Of a DNA stretch of 64,000 nucleotides, positions 11,955 through 27,583 are shown piece after piece. The stretch covers positions 67,418,797-67,482,796 of the forward strand of contig NC_084836.1 of NCBI RefSeq assembly GCF_033115175.1, written 5' to 3'. Made by a program: the position numbers and the translations under genes. Within the stretch, counting starts at the first letter, position 1. Every line of letters starts with the position of its first letter. The DNA comes from Lepus europaeus (Eukaryota > Chordata > Mammalia > Lagomorpha > Leporidae). Under the pieces are notes generated by a model. It saw nothing but the letters and a program-made list of their open reading frames with translations, searched no databases and was not told the DNA's origin.

Positions 11955-12146
11955 TCACTGCTCCACTTCCAATCCAGCGCCCGCAGCAGCGGATGGCCCG
12001 AGTCCTTGGGCCCCTGCCACCCATGTGGGCGACCTGGAAGACGCTCCTGGCTTTGGTCTGGCCCAGTCCTGGCTGTTGTGGACATTTGAGAGTGAAGATC
12101 CCACTCCGTCTCCCTCATCACCCTGCCTTTCAAAATAAATAAAATC
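11955..12146 (+). repeat. CSINE fragment in the ITGB7 3'UTR
   Basis: Headless copy with diverged middle and an A-rich tail that supplies AATAAA on the ITGB7 strand. Confidence 0.85.
12134..12143 (+). terminator. ITGB7: Candidate ITGB7 poly(A) signal inside a SINE tail
   Basis: Two overlapping AATAAA hexamers (12134-12139 and 12138-12143) lie in the A-rich tail of the CSINE at 11955-12146. They are the first canonical signals on the + strand after the ITGB7 stop codon. Confidence 0.5.
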
Positions 12147-12289
12147 TTTTACAAAAATGGTTTATAGAGTGCTGGAAGTTGTGGGGGCAGTTACCTTCAG
12201 GTGGGAAGGGGGACATGCAAACCACTCTGCCTCCAGGGAAGAACACTGCCCACACGATACTAAGTCTTCCCGAGCAGGAGATAGGACGT

Positions 12290-15181
12290 AGAAAAGCCCC
12301 ACTTCCTTTTTATTTAAATACCCTAAATATATCACAACGGAACATACACTGCACTTTAATGGTAAAAAGATACAAGTTTATAACATCTTATAAAAACTAC
12401 CATTTAAAAGTGATCTTGTTCATCTGATATTTCCCTCCCCAATAGCAAAATAAGTATATTAAAAAAAAAAAAAAAAAGGGTAGGAGGGGCAATGGAAGGG
12501 GGACGCCCCCGGGCGGCAACAGAGGCAGAGCATCTGGGGAGGGGACAGTCAAGGTGGGCTCTGCTCACCTATCCTCCAGTGTCAAGCCATGGGGCAGTCA
12601 GTAGCTAAGTGATGACGAGAGGCTGCGGGGGTGGTTGGAGGGGAGGGGTGCTGGCAGGGCGTGGGGCAGTAGCCCACCCAGGGGCTGGCACCACTTTCTC
12701 CCAGGTCCCCATTCCACATCCTGGTGTGAGAGCTGCCCTGCCTCCACCTACCCTCACCCCAAACATACCTGAGGCATCTTTCCAGTGCTAGGCCCCACCC
12801 CAGCCAAGGGGCAGGGGGAGGCACTGGGCCCAGGAGCCTGTGCTGCCGTCTTGGTCTGGGTTCCCTGGGGTGTGAGTGGGGCTCCTGGGCCTCAGGCACT
12901 CCTCTGCTCCTCTCTCCCATGTTCGCTGCCCCAGGACATTTGCATGCCAGCAACCAAACCGCCCTCCTGCTGTGAGGCTCCCCCACTCCCAAGCTGGGGC
13001 GGAGGGGCTCTGGCACAGCCATGTGCAGACACAAATCCCCTCCCTCCAACCCTCCCGCGGGGGCCAGGGCACATTCTGATCAAGAACATCTGTGCACACA
13101 TGGGGTCACAGGTCACTCCCATGCTGCTCCTCATACCCCTCCCCCCCCCAAACAATGGCGTTCCAAGTGGCAGGGAGTGAGACCTCCTATTTTCAAAAGC
13201 ACTTTAGGGAGGGCAATTTCTAAACGCGCCTTCCTAGGAGTGACAGAAAAACCCAACAGGGAGGGAGAGATGCTCTGGGTGCAGGGCCCACAGTGCAGAC
13301 CCAAGGCCTGAGCTGGGCCCTGGGCCCAGGCCCCAGGGGTGCCAGGGGGGCACAGAAGGGCCCAGAACACACCGCCCAGCGCCTCCCCAAGGAGGAAGTC
13401 TAAAGGGTGCCTCATCTCCTTTTCCCCCGAAACTCGCACCTCAGAGGGTGCAGCCCTCCTGGAATAGGTAGCAGCCAGGTGTCGGGGCCACTGCACCCTT
13501 GCCCCCATGCATGCAGGAGGCTGCTGCACACGGCCCATGGCCCCAGCCTGGGTGCAGCTTCTCCCAGTCTCCACGATTCCGTCTAAGACAGCCCTCCCCA
13601 CACAGGTCAGGGCAGGCCAGTGGTCAACCAAACTCCAGAACCTCCCGTAAGGATCCTTTCTTTAGCAGGAACAAAGAGGGTTTTTAATTTTACCTTAAAA
13701 ACGTCATGTTCGCAAGCCCTGGCTTGGGTGAGGACCACCCTACCACCAGCCTGCACAATCAACCTTAATAAACCCCTCCAAGACAAAGTCCCTCAGCTCC
13801 TGCTGGGACATCAAGCACCCTTCAGATGTGGAGGGGGGGAGGGGGCTCAGTCAGCCCCTAAGCTGAGGGCCAGAGAAGGGTCTGGCTCAGTAGCAGGCCT
13901 TCTCCTCCAACCACACAAACACAAGCACTCACAAAACTACACACCGACTCACACCGGATCGCTCTTTTCGGGGTGCTCAGCATGCTGGTTGCTGGGGCAG
14001 AGGAGCTGAGCACAGCTGAGAAGGTGGCCCCCAGGAGGCTCCGCCCCCAGCACACCTTGGCCCACTCGCCGTCCAGAGGGAAGCCCCATCCTGCTCTTTG
14101 GGACCGAAGACCAGACCCCTCTCTCCTACCTGAACACAGTGATGGGACTCGGGCATTCAACCGTTGCATCAGGGGACACCGAACTCCTCTGTTTCTCCAA
14201 CAGCTGTTAGCCGATGCGGGACTGGGCTCGGGTCTCCCCCAGGAGGGCCCAAGGACAGAGAACCCACTCTGACACCCACAACATCCTGCTCAACCTGTCT
14301 GGCTGCAGGACTCAACGGCAGCGAGGTAGCCACGTATTTTCTCCAAGACCACTTGCCCAAAGAGAGAAGGGAAGGGCGTCCCGGGCCTCTCTCTCCCAAG
14401 TTTCCTCCAAAAGGCACTTGAGCTGACCCCCGGGTACTCCCAGTGTGGCACGGGCCGTTACAGTGCCCATGGGCACAGCTCCAGCTCTTTCCTGGAGGAC
14501 GGAAGAGGTGCCATCCACGGTTTTTGGATGCGGCCCGAGTCTGCTCCTCCTGTTCTTCCTCTCGTCTCTACAGTGTATAAGAAGGCCAAAGTGAGCTCAG
14601 TTGCCGTCCCTGAACCTAATCCCCCTCACCAAGGTGAGGCGCAGGGCTGCGAACACCGAGGAGCTACTGCAGCTAACTGAAGACTGAATTCTGGGGAGGG
14701 CTGCACCAGCCACAGTCCCTGCCCTGGGCCAGGACTCCACGCCTCCAGGCTGCCTGCATACAGTTCACCTGCTGAAATTGCTTTGAGATCAACAGAAACA
14801 AGAACAGAACACACACACGCACACCCTTCCCCAGTCTTCTCCACGCCAGCTGCCAGCTGCAGTCCACAGCTGTGGGAGCCACGCTTCATTCTTGGTCCTG
14901 TACCTCAAGTCCCCACCGCTGACTGCAGTCCAGGGTCCAGGGACTGGCTCCGCCACCCAGGAATGCTGCAGGAACTTCCCCGAGATGCGCGGAGTCTCAG
15001 ATTATTTACAGAGCTGATGCTCTGGGGCCACTGTCTCCTGATCCACGCTTCTGGTCTCCTGGGTCCATGCCTTCAGGAGGGGATAGGTTCAGATCGGGTG
15101 GTGGTGGGACCATCAGACCAGAGGGGGTGCACTCGTCAGCAGATTCTTCCGATCACTCCCACCACCCAGGGCCCCTTGCGC
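12290..15181 (-). other. ZNF740: ZNF740 long 3' untranslated region
   Basis: About 2.9 kb without introns, without any SINE and without a convincing open frame lies between the ZNF740 stop and a minus-strand AATAAA. Its low-repeat character fits a retained 3'UTR. Its left end lies about 130-150 bases from the likely ITGB7 end, so the two transcripts converge tail to tail. Extent is inferred. Confidence 0.6.
12309..12314 (-). terminator. ZNF740: Candidate ZNF740 poly(A) signal
   Basis: AATAAA on the minus strand (TTTATT as written), in an AT-rich stretch at the far end of the long 3'UTR. ATTAAA also occurs on the minus strand at about 12355-12360. Confidence 0.55.
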
Positions 15182-19547
<4,366 letters not shown>

Positions 19548-20189
19548 GCTGAATTCTCACTTAACACAACCACAGTCCGGGCACTCCTCGGGACCCTGCC
19601 AGCTGCAGAACTGTCACCAAATCCGCGTGACAGCTCCCTCGGGCCCCTTCAGCCCTGCTGCCATACTGAACCGCCCGCGTCTTCAAACCGAACTCAGGGT
19701 GTCCGCCCAAGCGGGGAGCAAAGGTGTTCCAAGAACCCCTGCCTCTGCCCGGCTCCTGCCTACTGTGTGCAGAGACAGAGGGTCTGCCAGCCCTGGTTTG
19801 CCAGTTGAGTTCTCCCGCTGAACTTCTCCCAACTGCTCCGGAAACCTGAAACCAGACAGGGAGATGGGGCCCTTTGAGTGCGACAATCCTCCGGCCCCGG
19901 AACGTGTGAAACAAACACTCAGCTTCTCTGCCGGGCGCTTCCTGGGAAGCTCGCACAGAGGACAAGAGGGTTCAACTTTTCTAGGTCAGGAGACGCTGGT
20001 CTCTGGGGCGAGGAGGGGCGGCCACGGCAGCCAAAGTGACCGGGGCCTCCTAACGGAGGGACTCCGCCAACAGAGCAACTGCCTGGATGTGCCAACTTCG
20101 GAATGGAAGGAGGGGGCGGAGGCCCTTCGGGGCCTTTGTGCCAAATGGGCACGCCCGCAAACCTTGCACTCTGCAGAGGCGGCCGGACT
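19548..20189 (-). other. ZNF740: ZNF740 5' region between the ATG exon and the CpG island
   Basis: Unique sequence without SINEs. It should contain the end of the 5'UTR of the ATG exon and the intron separating it from a CpG-island first exon. Exact non-coding exon borders could not be fixed. Confidence 0.45.
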
Positions 20190-21080
20190 GGGCAGGAGGA
20201 AGGCTCGGCGGGGGCCCTCGCCGGGGCGCTGGACCGACGGGCGGAAACCCACGGCGGTGCCCACACGTGCGCCTTCCCCGCGTCTTGCCCTAAGGTACGG
20301 AGGGGCCGCGGACGCGGAGGGCGGCCCGGCAGAGCCCGGCAGAGCCCGGCGCGGCGCGCGCTCACCCTCCCGCCAGCCCGCCGGCCGCACACACCGGGAG
20401 CCCAGGGCCCCGGGAGCGCCGACGGCGCGCGTGCTCGCGCCCGCGTCCCCCTCCGAGCGAGCCCCCTCTCCCGGGCCGGGCGCGCGCGCGCGCGCGGGGC
20501 CCTTCCCTTCCCCCGGGAGCCCCCTCCCTCCGCCACGCGCCCCTCCTCCCTTCCCCTCCCCCTTCCCGCGCGGCGCCCCACGGCCTGCGAGCTGCCGAAG
20601 CGCTGCCGCCTGCCTTGGCGACGCGGCGCCCCTCGACGCGCGCTCCTACCTGCCGGGCGCGGGGCTCCCGCCGCCTCCCGCGCCTCCACCAGGCCCCAGC
20701 ACACCCTGCCAAGCCCGCGGCCGCCGCTGCCCCCGCCGGGACCGAGGCAAGTTTACAAACACCAACCCGGGGCGCGTTTCCCCGGAAGCACTTCCCCCTC
20801 CCCCTCGCCCTCGCCACCGAGCGGCCACATCCACTTCCGGGCTCCGGAGCCCGGACAGGCGGGGGAGGTGGCCTCGGAGGGGGTGAGGCTGGGGACGCAC
20901 GAAGGGGTGCAGCTGGCGAGGGGGCGGGGCCGGCGCGCGGGAGGATGGGAGGCGGCAGGCCCGGGCGGCGCGTGCGCCGTGGCGAGGGGGCGGTGCCTTG
21001 GCCGCCATCTTGACTGAGGGCAGGGACGTTGGGCGACAAGTAGAACCCGGAATAGTTCGAACCCGATCTTTCCGTCGGGC
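20190..21080. promoter_or_regulatory. CpG-island bidirectional promoter of ZNF740 and CSAD
   Basis: Very GC-rich, CpG-dense block, including a CG alternating run near 20480-20496, between the divergently oriented ZNF740 (minus) and CSAD (plus). No TATA box is evident. Visible factor motifs are ETS cores (CCGGAAG at 20782-20788; ACTTCCGG at 20833-20840) and a YY1-type GCCGCCATCTTG at 21001-21012. The pair is head-to-head, as in human. Start sites are inferred to lie within or at the edges of this block. Confidence 0.8.
21001..21012. promoter_or_regulatory. YY1-type site at the edge of the CpG island
   Basis: The 12-base match contains the core CCAT within GCCGCCATCTTG, a form common just downstream of housekeeping start sites. 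Its location fits a + strand start close by for the CSAD side. Binding is not shown. Confidence 0.5.
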
Positions 21081-21627
21081 TGATATTGGGGTCGGCTGGG
21101 GGAGGAGCGGCTTTCTTTGCTCACTTCTGCCCTGGTAGCGCCGACCGTAACCTGAAAACGGGTGTCTTCTCAGAGGCCTGCCTTGCAACACTGGCCCGAG
21201 GCTCTGCTCGCCGAAGGCACGGCGCCGGTGGCCTGGATGAGGCCCTGGGACTCCCCTCAGGGAGGGAGACCTGGTCTCGCAGGCTGGCCCCGGGGCCGGG
21301 CTGCAGTAGGAGATGGAACCTTGGGCCGGTCTTCCGCCCCCAGCCTGAGCCACTGGGCTGGGCTCTGCTGTCGGTGGGAGAGGAAGCCTCGGTTCCGGTT
21401 AAGGCCCGGTTTCTGCGGTCGGTGCATCAGGGACTTAGTGGCGATGCCAAAGGGAAAACGTCTTTACGGTGAAAACGGCGAGGATTCCCAGCCTCGCCAG
21501 AGCACACATTTCATTTCCTTCTGCTCTTCGTTTTAGTCATGGGAAGCAAGTTCCCTGTGAGCTTAGGATCATCCAAACAGCGACATAAAATGGAAACAAA
21601 GTCACCAGAAATAAGCATTCATTCTTC
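21081..21627 (+). other. CSAD: CSAD 5' non-coding region next to the CpG island
   Basis: GC-moderate unique sequence following the island on the CSAD side. It probably includes a first non-coding exon and the start of the first intron. No splice site could be chosen with confidence. Confidence 0.4.
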
Positions 21628-21941
21628 TTTTTTAAGATTGATTGATTTTGAAAGTCACAGAGAGAGGAAGAGACACAGAGAAAGGTCTTCCATCCGCTGA
21701 TTGACTCCCCAGATGGCCACAGCGCCCAGAGCTGCGCCCAACCGAAGCCAGGAGCCAGGAGCTGCTTCCGGGTCTCCCTTGCGGGTGCAGGGGCCCAAGG
21801 ACCTGGGCCATCTTCTGCTTTCCCAGGCCATAGCAGAGTGCTGGGTGGGAAGAGGAACAGTCGGGAGTCGAACCAGCACCCATATGGGATGCCAGCGGTG
21901 CAGGCGGAGGCCTTACCCGCCATGCAACAACGCCAGTCCCA
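21628..21941 (-). repeat. CSINE at the end of the SINE-free block
   Basis: Full-length older form. It is the first SINE after 12146. Confidence 0.9.
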
Positions 21942-21989
21942 GGTCTTTAATTCTTAAAAAAAAAATTAGTTCATACTTACTTTTACAAA

Positions 21990-23110
21990 TCCACACAATC
22001 CAAAAATACAAAAGGGAGAAAATGGTTAGTCTCCCTGTCTGCTGTCCTCTGGTACTTCTCACAGGAAGCATTCTTGTCAACTTGGTGCAACAGATACCTC
22101 CAGAATTTCCCCTGTGTCCGACACAAGTGTTTCTTCCCTTACTTAGTACATATTTATTGAGCTCGTACAACATGTCTCCCAGTATATGTTAAACATCTGA
22201 GTCAGTTCCTGTTTTAAGAACTTCTGTATAGTATTCCACCTTGGGTTTGTGCTTTGCTTTGTCCAGTTCCATCGTGGTAAATATTTAAGTTCCAGTCTTT
22301 TTGCTGTGTGAACATCCTCTTATAGTTATCCCTTTGCACCTGTAGATAGATTTGTAGATAGGATGGGTGACTTTAAAATTTTAATAGATTCTGTGAAATT
22401 GAGTTCCAAAGTTTGTAACAACTCAGAGGCTCATTCAAAACCACATGTGAGTCTTCCCATTTTTGACATCCTTGGCAATACTGGCTACCATGAATTTTCT
22501 TACATAGTTACTGGTGAAAAATAGTATTTCCTTGTTTCAACTTGCATGGTATTCATACTGAAGTTAAGCCTGTCATGCCTTTTTTTTTTTTTTAAGATTT
22601 ATTTTATTTATTTGAAAGAATTAGAGAAAAAGCGAGCGAGCGAGAGAGAGAGGTCTTTCATCTGCTTGGTTCACTCCTCAAGTAGCTGCAATGGCCGGAG
22701 TTGAGCCAATCTGAAGCCAGGAGCCAGGAGCTTCTTCTGGGTCTCCCATGCAGGTGCAGGAGCCCAAGGACTTGGGCCATCTTCTACTGCTTTCCCAGGC
22801 CATAGCAGAGAGCTGGATCGGAAGTGGAGCAGCCGGGATTCGAACCAGTGCCCATATTGCATGTTGGTGCTGCAGGCCAGGGCTTTAACCCACTGCGCCA
22901 CAGTGCGGGCCCTCTCACTGCTTTTTAACCATTTAAGTTGCTTTTGTAAATTGTCTGCTCATAGCATTTACTCATTGAAAAAGTAGATCATTTGTCATTT
23001 TTGATTGTTAGAAATCCTCTTTATGCTATATATATTAACTTTTTATTCTTTGTCATCAATCATTTAAGATATTTTCTCTTTGTTTTCCATTTGTTTTTCA
23101 ACCTTTTTTT
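21990..23110 (-). mobile_element. L1 LINE 3' remnant, antisense
   Basis: The + strand follows the reverse complement of an old L1 3' end, including ATAGTATTCCACCTTGGG and the following blocks. A CSINE at 22578-22912 interrupts it. Highly diverged. Confidence 0.65.
22578..22912 (-). repeat. CSINE inside the L1 remnant
   Basis: Full-length, with (GCGA)n and (GA)n near its tail. Confidence 0.9.
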
Positions 23111-23380
23111 GAGAGCAAAAATCATACTTTCTTGGAAAATAGTTAAAACATTCCCATCAAAGGTGGGAACAAGACAGGAATGTTTACCATTAAAACTAAT
23201 GTTCTATGTCAGTTAAAAATAAAATAAAGCTTATAAAAATGCTAGTATCCCACTAGAGTTCTTGGCCACTCAAAACTGTCATCACTTTCATATGATTTAT
23301 TCATTTACAAAGAGAAATGATTACAACACATTAAAACTGGAGAATTTGCCAACATGACCAATGTAAAATTAATGAGCGAG
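23111..23380. other. AT-rich stretch without recognised content
   Basis: No gene and no repeat I can name. It may be the far end of the L1 remnant. Confidence 0.4.
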
Positions 23381-23700
23381 GGGCCAGCGCTGTGGCATAG
23401 TGGGTAAAGCCTGCAGTGCCGGCATCCCATATGGGTGCTAGTTTAAGTCCCTGCTGTTCCACTTCTGATCCAGCTCTCTGCTATGGCCTGGGAAAGCAGT
23501 AGAAGATGGCTGAGTCCTTAGGCCCCTGCACCCATGAGGGAGACCCAGAAGAAGCTCCTGGCTCCTGGCTTTGAATGGGCCCAGCTTTGGCCTTTGTGGC
23601 CATTTAGGGAGTGAACCAGTGGTTAGAAGATCTCCCTCCCTCTCTCTCTGTCTCTCTCGCTCTCTGAAACTTTGCCTTTCAAATAAATAAATCTTAAAAA
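23381..23700 (+). repeat. CSINE
   Basis: Full-length older form with tail AATAAATAAATCTTAAAAA. Confidence 0.9.
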
Positions 23701-23817
23701 GCACAAATTATATAAAGTATAAGGACAATATGAATAATACTCATTCATAATAGAAATATTTCTAAATAAAACAATTAGTGGGAAACTGCTGTATATTCAA
23801 AAAACCATAGTATTTTA

Positions 23818-24194
23818 TTTTTTTTATTTTTTAATCTTTTTTTATTTATTTATTTTTTATTTTTGACAGGCAGAGTGGACAGTGAGAGAGAAAGAGACAG
23901 AGAGAAAGGTCTTCCTTTTGCCGTTGGTTCACCCTCCAATGGCCACCGCGGTAGGCGCGCTGCGGCCAGCGCACCGCGCTGATCCGATGGCAGGAGCCAG
24001 GTGCTTCTCCTGGTCTCCCATGGGGTGCAGGGCCCAAGCACTTGGGCCATCCTCCACTGCACTCCCGGGCCACAGCAGAGAGCTGGCCTGGAAGAGGGGC
24101 AACCGGGACAGGATCGGTGCCCCGACCGGGACTAGAACCCGGTGTGCCGGTGCCGCAAGGCGGAGGATTAGCCTAGTGAGCCACGGCGCCGGCC
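23818..24194 (-). repeat. Young CSINE with target-site duplication
   Basis: Full-length younger form with a long T-rich tail. Flanked by a perfect 17-base repeat, AAAACCATAGTATTTTA (23801-23817 and 24195-24211). Confidence 0.95.
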
Positions 24195-24319
24195 AAAACC
24201 ATAGTATTTTAATGAAAGACAAAAAGGTCTTGATTAAATAGTGAGCTCTATCATGTCCAGGCACAGGAAGACTTGATTCTGTAGAGACAACCGAGTTTTC
24301 TATAGATTAAGTTAAATTC

Positions 24320-25020
24320 TTTTTTTTTAAAGATTTATTTATGGCCGGCGCCACGGCTCAATAGGCTAATCCTCCGCCTGCGGCACCGGCACACCGGGTT
24401 CTAGTCCCGGTTGGGGCGCTGGATTCTGTCCCCAATGCTCCTTTTCCAGTCCAGCTCTCTGCTGTGGCCCTGGAGTGCGGTGGAAGATGGCCCAAGTGCT
24501 TGGGCCCTGCACCCGCCTGGGAGACCAGGAGAAGCACCTGCCTGCTGGCTTCGGATCAGTGCGGTGCACCTGCCGCAGCGGCCATTGGGGGATGAACCAA
24601 TGGAAAAAAGAAGACCTTTCTCTCTCTCTCTCACTGTCTGCTCTGCCTGTCAATAAATAAATAAATAAATAAAAGCTTTATTTATGTATATTTGAAAGTC
24701 AGAGTTACACAGAGAGGGGGGAGAGGGGGAGGGCGAGGGCGAGGGGGCGAGAAGGAGGGAGAGAGGGAGGGAGAGAGAGAGAGGTCTTCCTCTGGTTCAC
24801 TCCCCAGATGACTGCAATGGCTGGAGCTGCGCTGATCCGAAGCCAGGAGCCAGGAGCTTCTTCTAGGTCTCCCACATGGGTGCAGGGGCCCAAGGACTTG
24901 GGCCATCTTCCACTGCTTTCCCAGGCCACAGCAGAGAGCTGGATTGAAGTAGAGCAGCAGGGACTCGAACCGGCGTCCAGCGTCCATATGGGATGCCAGC
25001 ACTGCAGGAGTGCGGGCCCC
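24320..25020 (-). repeat. Older CSINE split near its tail
   Basis: The tail piece at about 24320-24344 and the body at about 24667-25020 are separated by a + strand young CSINE. The body has a long purine-rich tract at about 24711-24783. Confidence 0.85.
24345..24666 (+). repeat. Young CSINE nested in an older one
   Basis: Full-length younger form with an (AATA)n tail. TTTATTTATG occurs on both sides as a likely target duplication. Confidence 0.9.
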
Positions 25021-26147
25021 AGTTTAGTCTTTATCTTAGCTTGTTTGTGTGTATGGTGGGTGGTGAGAAATGCCCAGCTTAAATGGCAGTCCTGATTGTG
25101 GGGGAGGTACTAGCCTAGGAGTTAAAAATCAGCACACAAGCTGCTCCCAGTTGCCTCTGTCGTCCTGGACAGGTGAGTTCACCGGGACTGACTGGAGTCT
25201 GTGTTGGAAGGGAGAATGCGTAGGTACAGTTCAGGCTGAGAGGGGATGGGAAGGGGTGCTGGGTGGGCAAGCTTGGGAAAGAGCAGGTTCTCGGTGCCTA
25301 GACATGCAGAGTGAGTGGAATGCGTGTCATTTTTCAGTACTGCAAACACTTGATGGAATCGGCACTTTTTTTTTTTTTTAATGCCTTTGTACAGGGGTGG
25401 CAAAGTAGAGTGCGAAAGTGAGAAACTAATGATTTTTCGGGTGGGCAGGGGTGCCTGTGTGGTGTGTGGCACTTCACTCAATGGGGGTGAGCTTGGGTCT
25501 CTGCACGGCGTGGAAGCCCAGAGAACCCTGCGTGTGCATAAGGAGGGGGTGAAGTCCCTGGGGGTTGTAGGCAGGTGGATAACAGGCCAGTGTCCATGTC
25601 CCCCAAGCCCCCCACCCTAACTGCCTCTTGCGTCAGGCCCACCCCAGCACCTGGTGTAAAGTCACAGTGTTCCGCCCTTGCCGGCCGCCCTGGGCCTACT
25701 GAGCGGGGGCTACGCCGTCTGGCCATCCGGCCATCCGGCCTCTGCCTTTCCCTGCTCCAGGTGGCTGTCGTGCGGCTGGTCAGCATGCCAGGCTCCCCTG
25801 TAGGCCGGAGCCTGCAGAGCAGCTGCTGCAGCTGGGGCCATGCCAGCCCGGCTACAAGGAGCAGACGCTCAGTCAACGTTTTGCTGAACAAGTTGAACTC
25901 GTTCCCCTCTCGGGGAACCGGTGGGGGTTGCGTAACGGAGGCGAGCAGTGCGTGGGGCCGGCTCCCTTGGCTGCCGGCCGCCTGGTTAGACCTTTGATGA
26001 GAGTGGACAGAGGAGTTGGGAAATCGCACGATGTGTGAGGGACATTCCTGGAGCCCAGTGATTTCTGGATTTTGGAATTCTTGTGCTCCCTTAACTCCTC
26101 TTCTGTCATTTTTTTGGGGAGGGTTGTTATTTAAAAATAACTTTTAT
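25021..26147. other. Unique sequence in the CSAD 5' non-coding region
   Basis: About 1.1 kb, GC-rich between 25.6 and 25.99 kb. It could hold an alternative CSAD first exon, but no splice site or frame supports one. A MIR-like tail is at about 25845-25900. Confidence 0.4.
25845..25900 (+). repeat. MIR-like tail
   Basis: ACGCTCAGTCAACGTTTTGC resembles the MIR end with a CTCAATAAATG pattern. Weak. Confidence 0.35.
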
Positions 26148-26425
26148 TTTGTTTTAAAGATTTATTTATTTATTTGAGAGTGACACAGAGAGAGGAGAGG
26201 CAGAGGGAGGGAGGGAGGGAGAGAGAGAGAGAGAGAGAGAGCGGTCTTCTGGGTCTCCCACGTGGGTGCAGGGGCCCAAGGACTTGGGCCATCTTCTACT
26301 GCTTTCCCAGGCCATAGCAGAGAGCTGGATTGGAAGTGGAGCAACCGGGACTTGAACCGGTGCCCATATGGGATGCTGGCACTGCAGGCGGTGTTTTCAA
26401 CCACTATGCCACAGCGCCAACCCCA
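26148..26425 (-). repeat. CSINE, internally shortened
   Basis: Lacks part of the segment between the (GA)n and the middle block. Head complement ends CACAGCGCCAACCCC. Confidence 0.9.
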
Positions 26426-26522
26426 GCAGGCTAGTTTTTAGGTTGGTCATTTTGTATGGTCCATGAATGATGTTATAAATGCCCAGATGGCCCTTGACAG
26501 AAAAAAAGGTTCCCCACCCCTG

Positions 26523-26580
26523 CTTTAAAGTATGAACTTTATAGTATGCAACTTTAAAGTATGAACTTTATAGTATGCAA
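26523..26580. repeat. Perfect tandem duplication of 29 bases
   Basis: Two identical 29-base units (26523-26551 and 26552-26580) lie side by side in AT-rich sequence. Confidence 0.95.
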
Positions 26581-26782
26581 GTGTTCTCTCCAAAAATTGT
26601 CAGTTTTAAATAACATAACCATTTTAAATAACACACATGGTGTCATCTTTCTGAACTGTCTCAAAAGTTATAGACACCTTGTTCCTTTACATTCAGCATT
26701 TCCCCCCCAAAATTAGAACAATTATCAAATTTAACACTGAAAGAATACTAACATTTATGATACCATTTGTTTCTTTCTTTCT

Positions 26783-27128
26783 TGATATTTATTTATTTGA
26801 AAGGCAGAGTTTCAGACCTAGAGAGGAAGTGTGAGAGAGAGAGAGAGAGCGAGCAAGAGAGTGAGCGCATTTGCTGGTTCACTACCCAAGTGGCCGCAAC
26901 AGCTGGGGCTGGGCAAGCCAGGAGCCAGGAGCCTGCAACTCCATCCGGGTCCCCCACATGGGTGGTAGGGGTCCAAGCACTTGGGCCATCCTCTGCCGCT
27001 TTCCCAGACCATATTATTAGCAGGGAGCTGGGTCAGAAGTAGAACAACTGGGACTCGAACTGGTGTCCGGACAGAATGCTGGCGCCTGCAGGCACTGGCT
27101 TTCCCCTCTGCACCACAGCACTGGCCCC
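26783..27128 (-). repeat. Older CSINE
   Basis: Full-length, diverged, head complement ends CACAGCACTGGCCCC. Confidence 0.85.
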
Positions 27129-27505
27129 AGATGACGCCCTCCATAGCCGGTTTTCCCTTCCCTGTCCGAGAGCCCATCTAAGACCACACGGTCCTCCTGC
27201 TTCCTTCAGTCTGCAGCAGACCGCCGGCCTTTCTCTGATTTCCCACAACACTGAAATGGCCGAGTACAGGCTCGGCGTTCCGTGCAGCGACCTCAGTTCA
27301 CATGTGCAGCTCGCCTCATGGTTGGATTTGGGTTATGCGCGCTTTCGGCAGACGTCACCTACGTGACGCTGTTTCTCAGGACCTGGCATCAGGAGGCTCC
27401 TGACTTCATTCTGCCCCTGCTTCCCTGTGATGCTACCTTTGCTCACCTGGATCAGGTGGTATCTCACAGGTCCCTCCACTGGAAACTTAGCATTTGCTTT
27501 GAAAG
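27129..27505. other. Unique 0.38-kb stretch
   Basis: No gene or named repeat seen. Confidence 0.4.
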
Positions 27506-27539
27506 TTTTTTTTTTTTTTTTTTTTTTGACAGGCAGAGT

Positions 27540-27583
<44 letters not shown>

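Larger units (their letters stand above)
11516..12160 (+). other. ITGB7: ITGB7 3' untranslated region (approximate end)
   Basis: About 430 bases of non-repeat sequence follow the stop, then a SINE fragment. I see no AATAAA or ATTAAA between the stop and the SINE, so the end is placed just past the SINE tail. The end point is inferred. Confidence 0.5.

Noticed and set aside
19864-20886. Open frame of 340 codons across the CpG island (+ strand)
   Set aside because: Long frames are expected in stop-poor, GC-rich islands. Composition is Arg/Pro/Gly-rich, overlapping long frames exist on both strands, and no domain is recognised.
25575-26029. Open frames of 140 and 183 codons on both strands in a GC-rich patch
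   Set aside because: No similarity recognised. The patch ends in a MIR-like tail. At best it is a non-coding 5' exon of CSAD.
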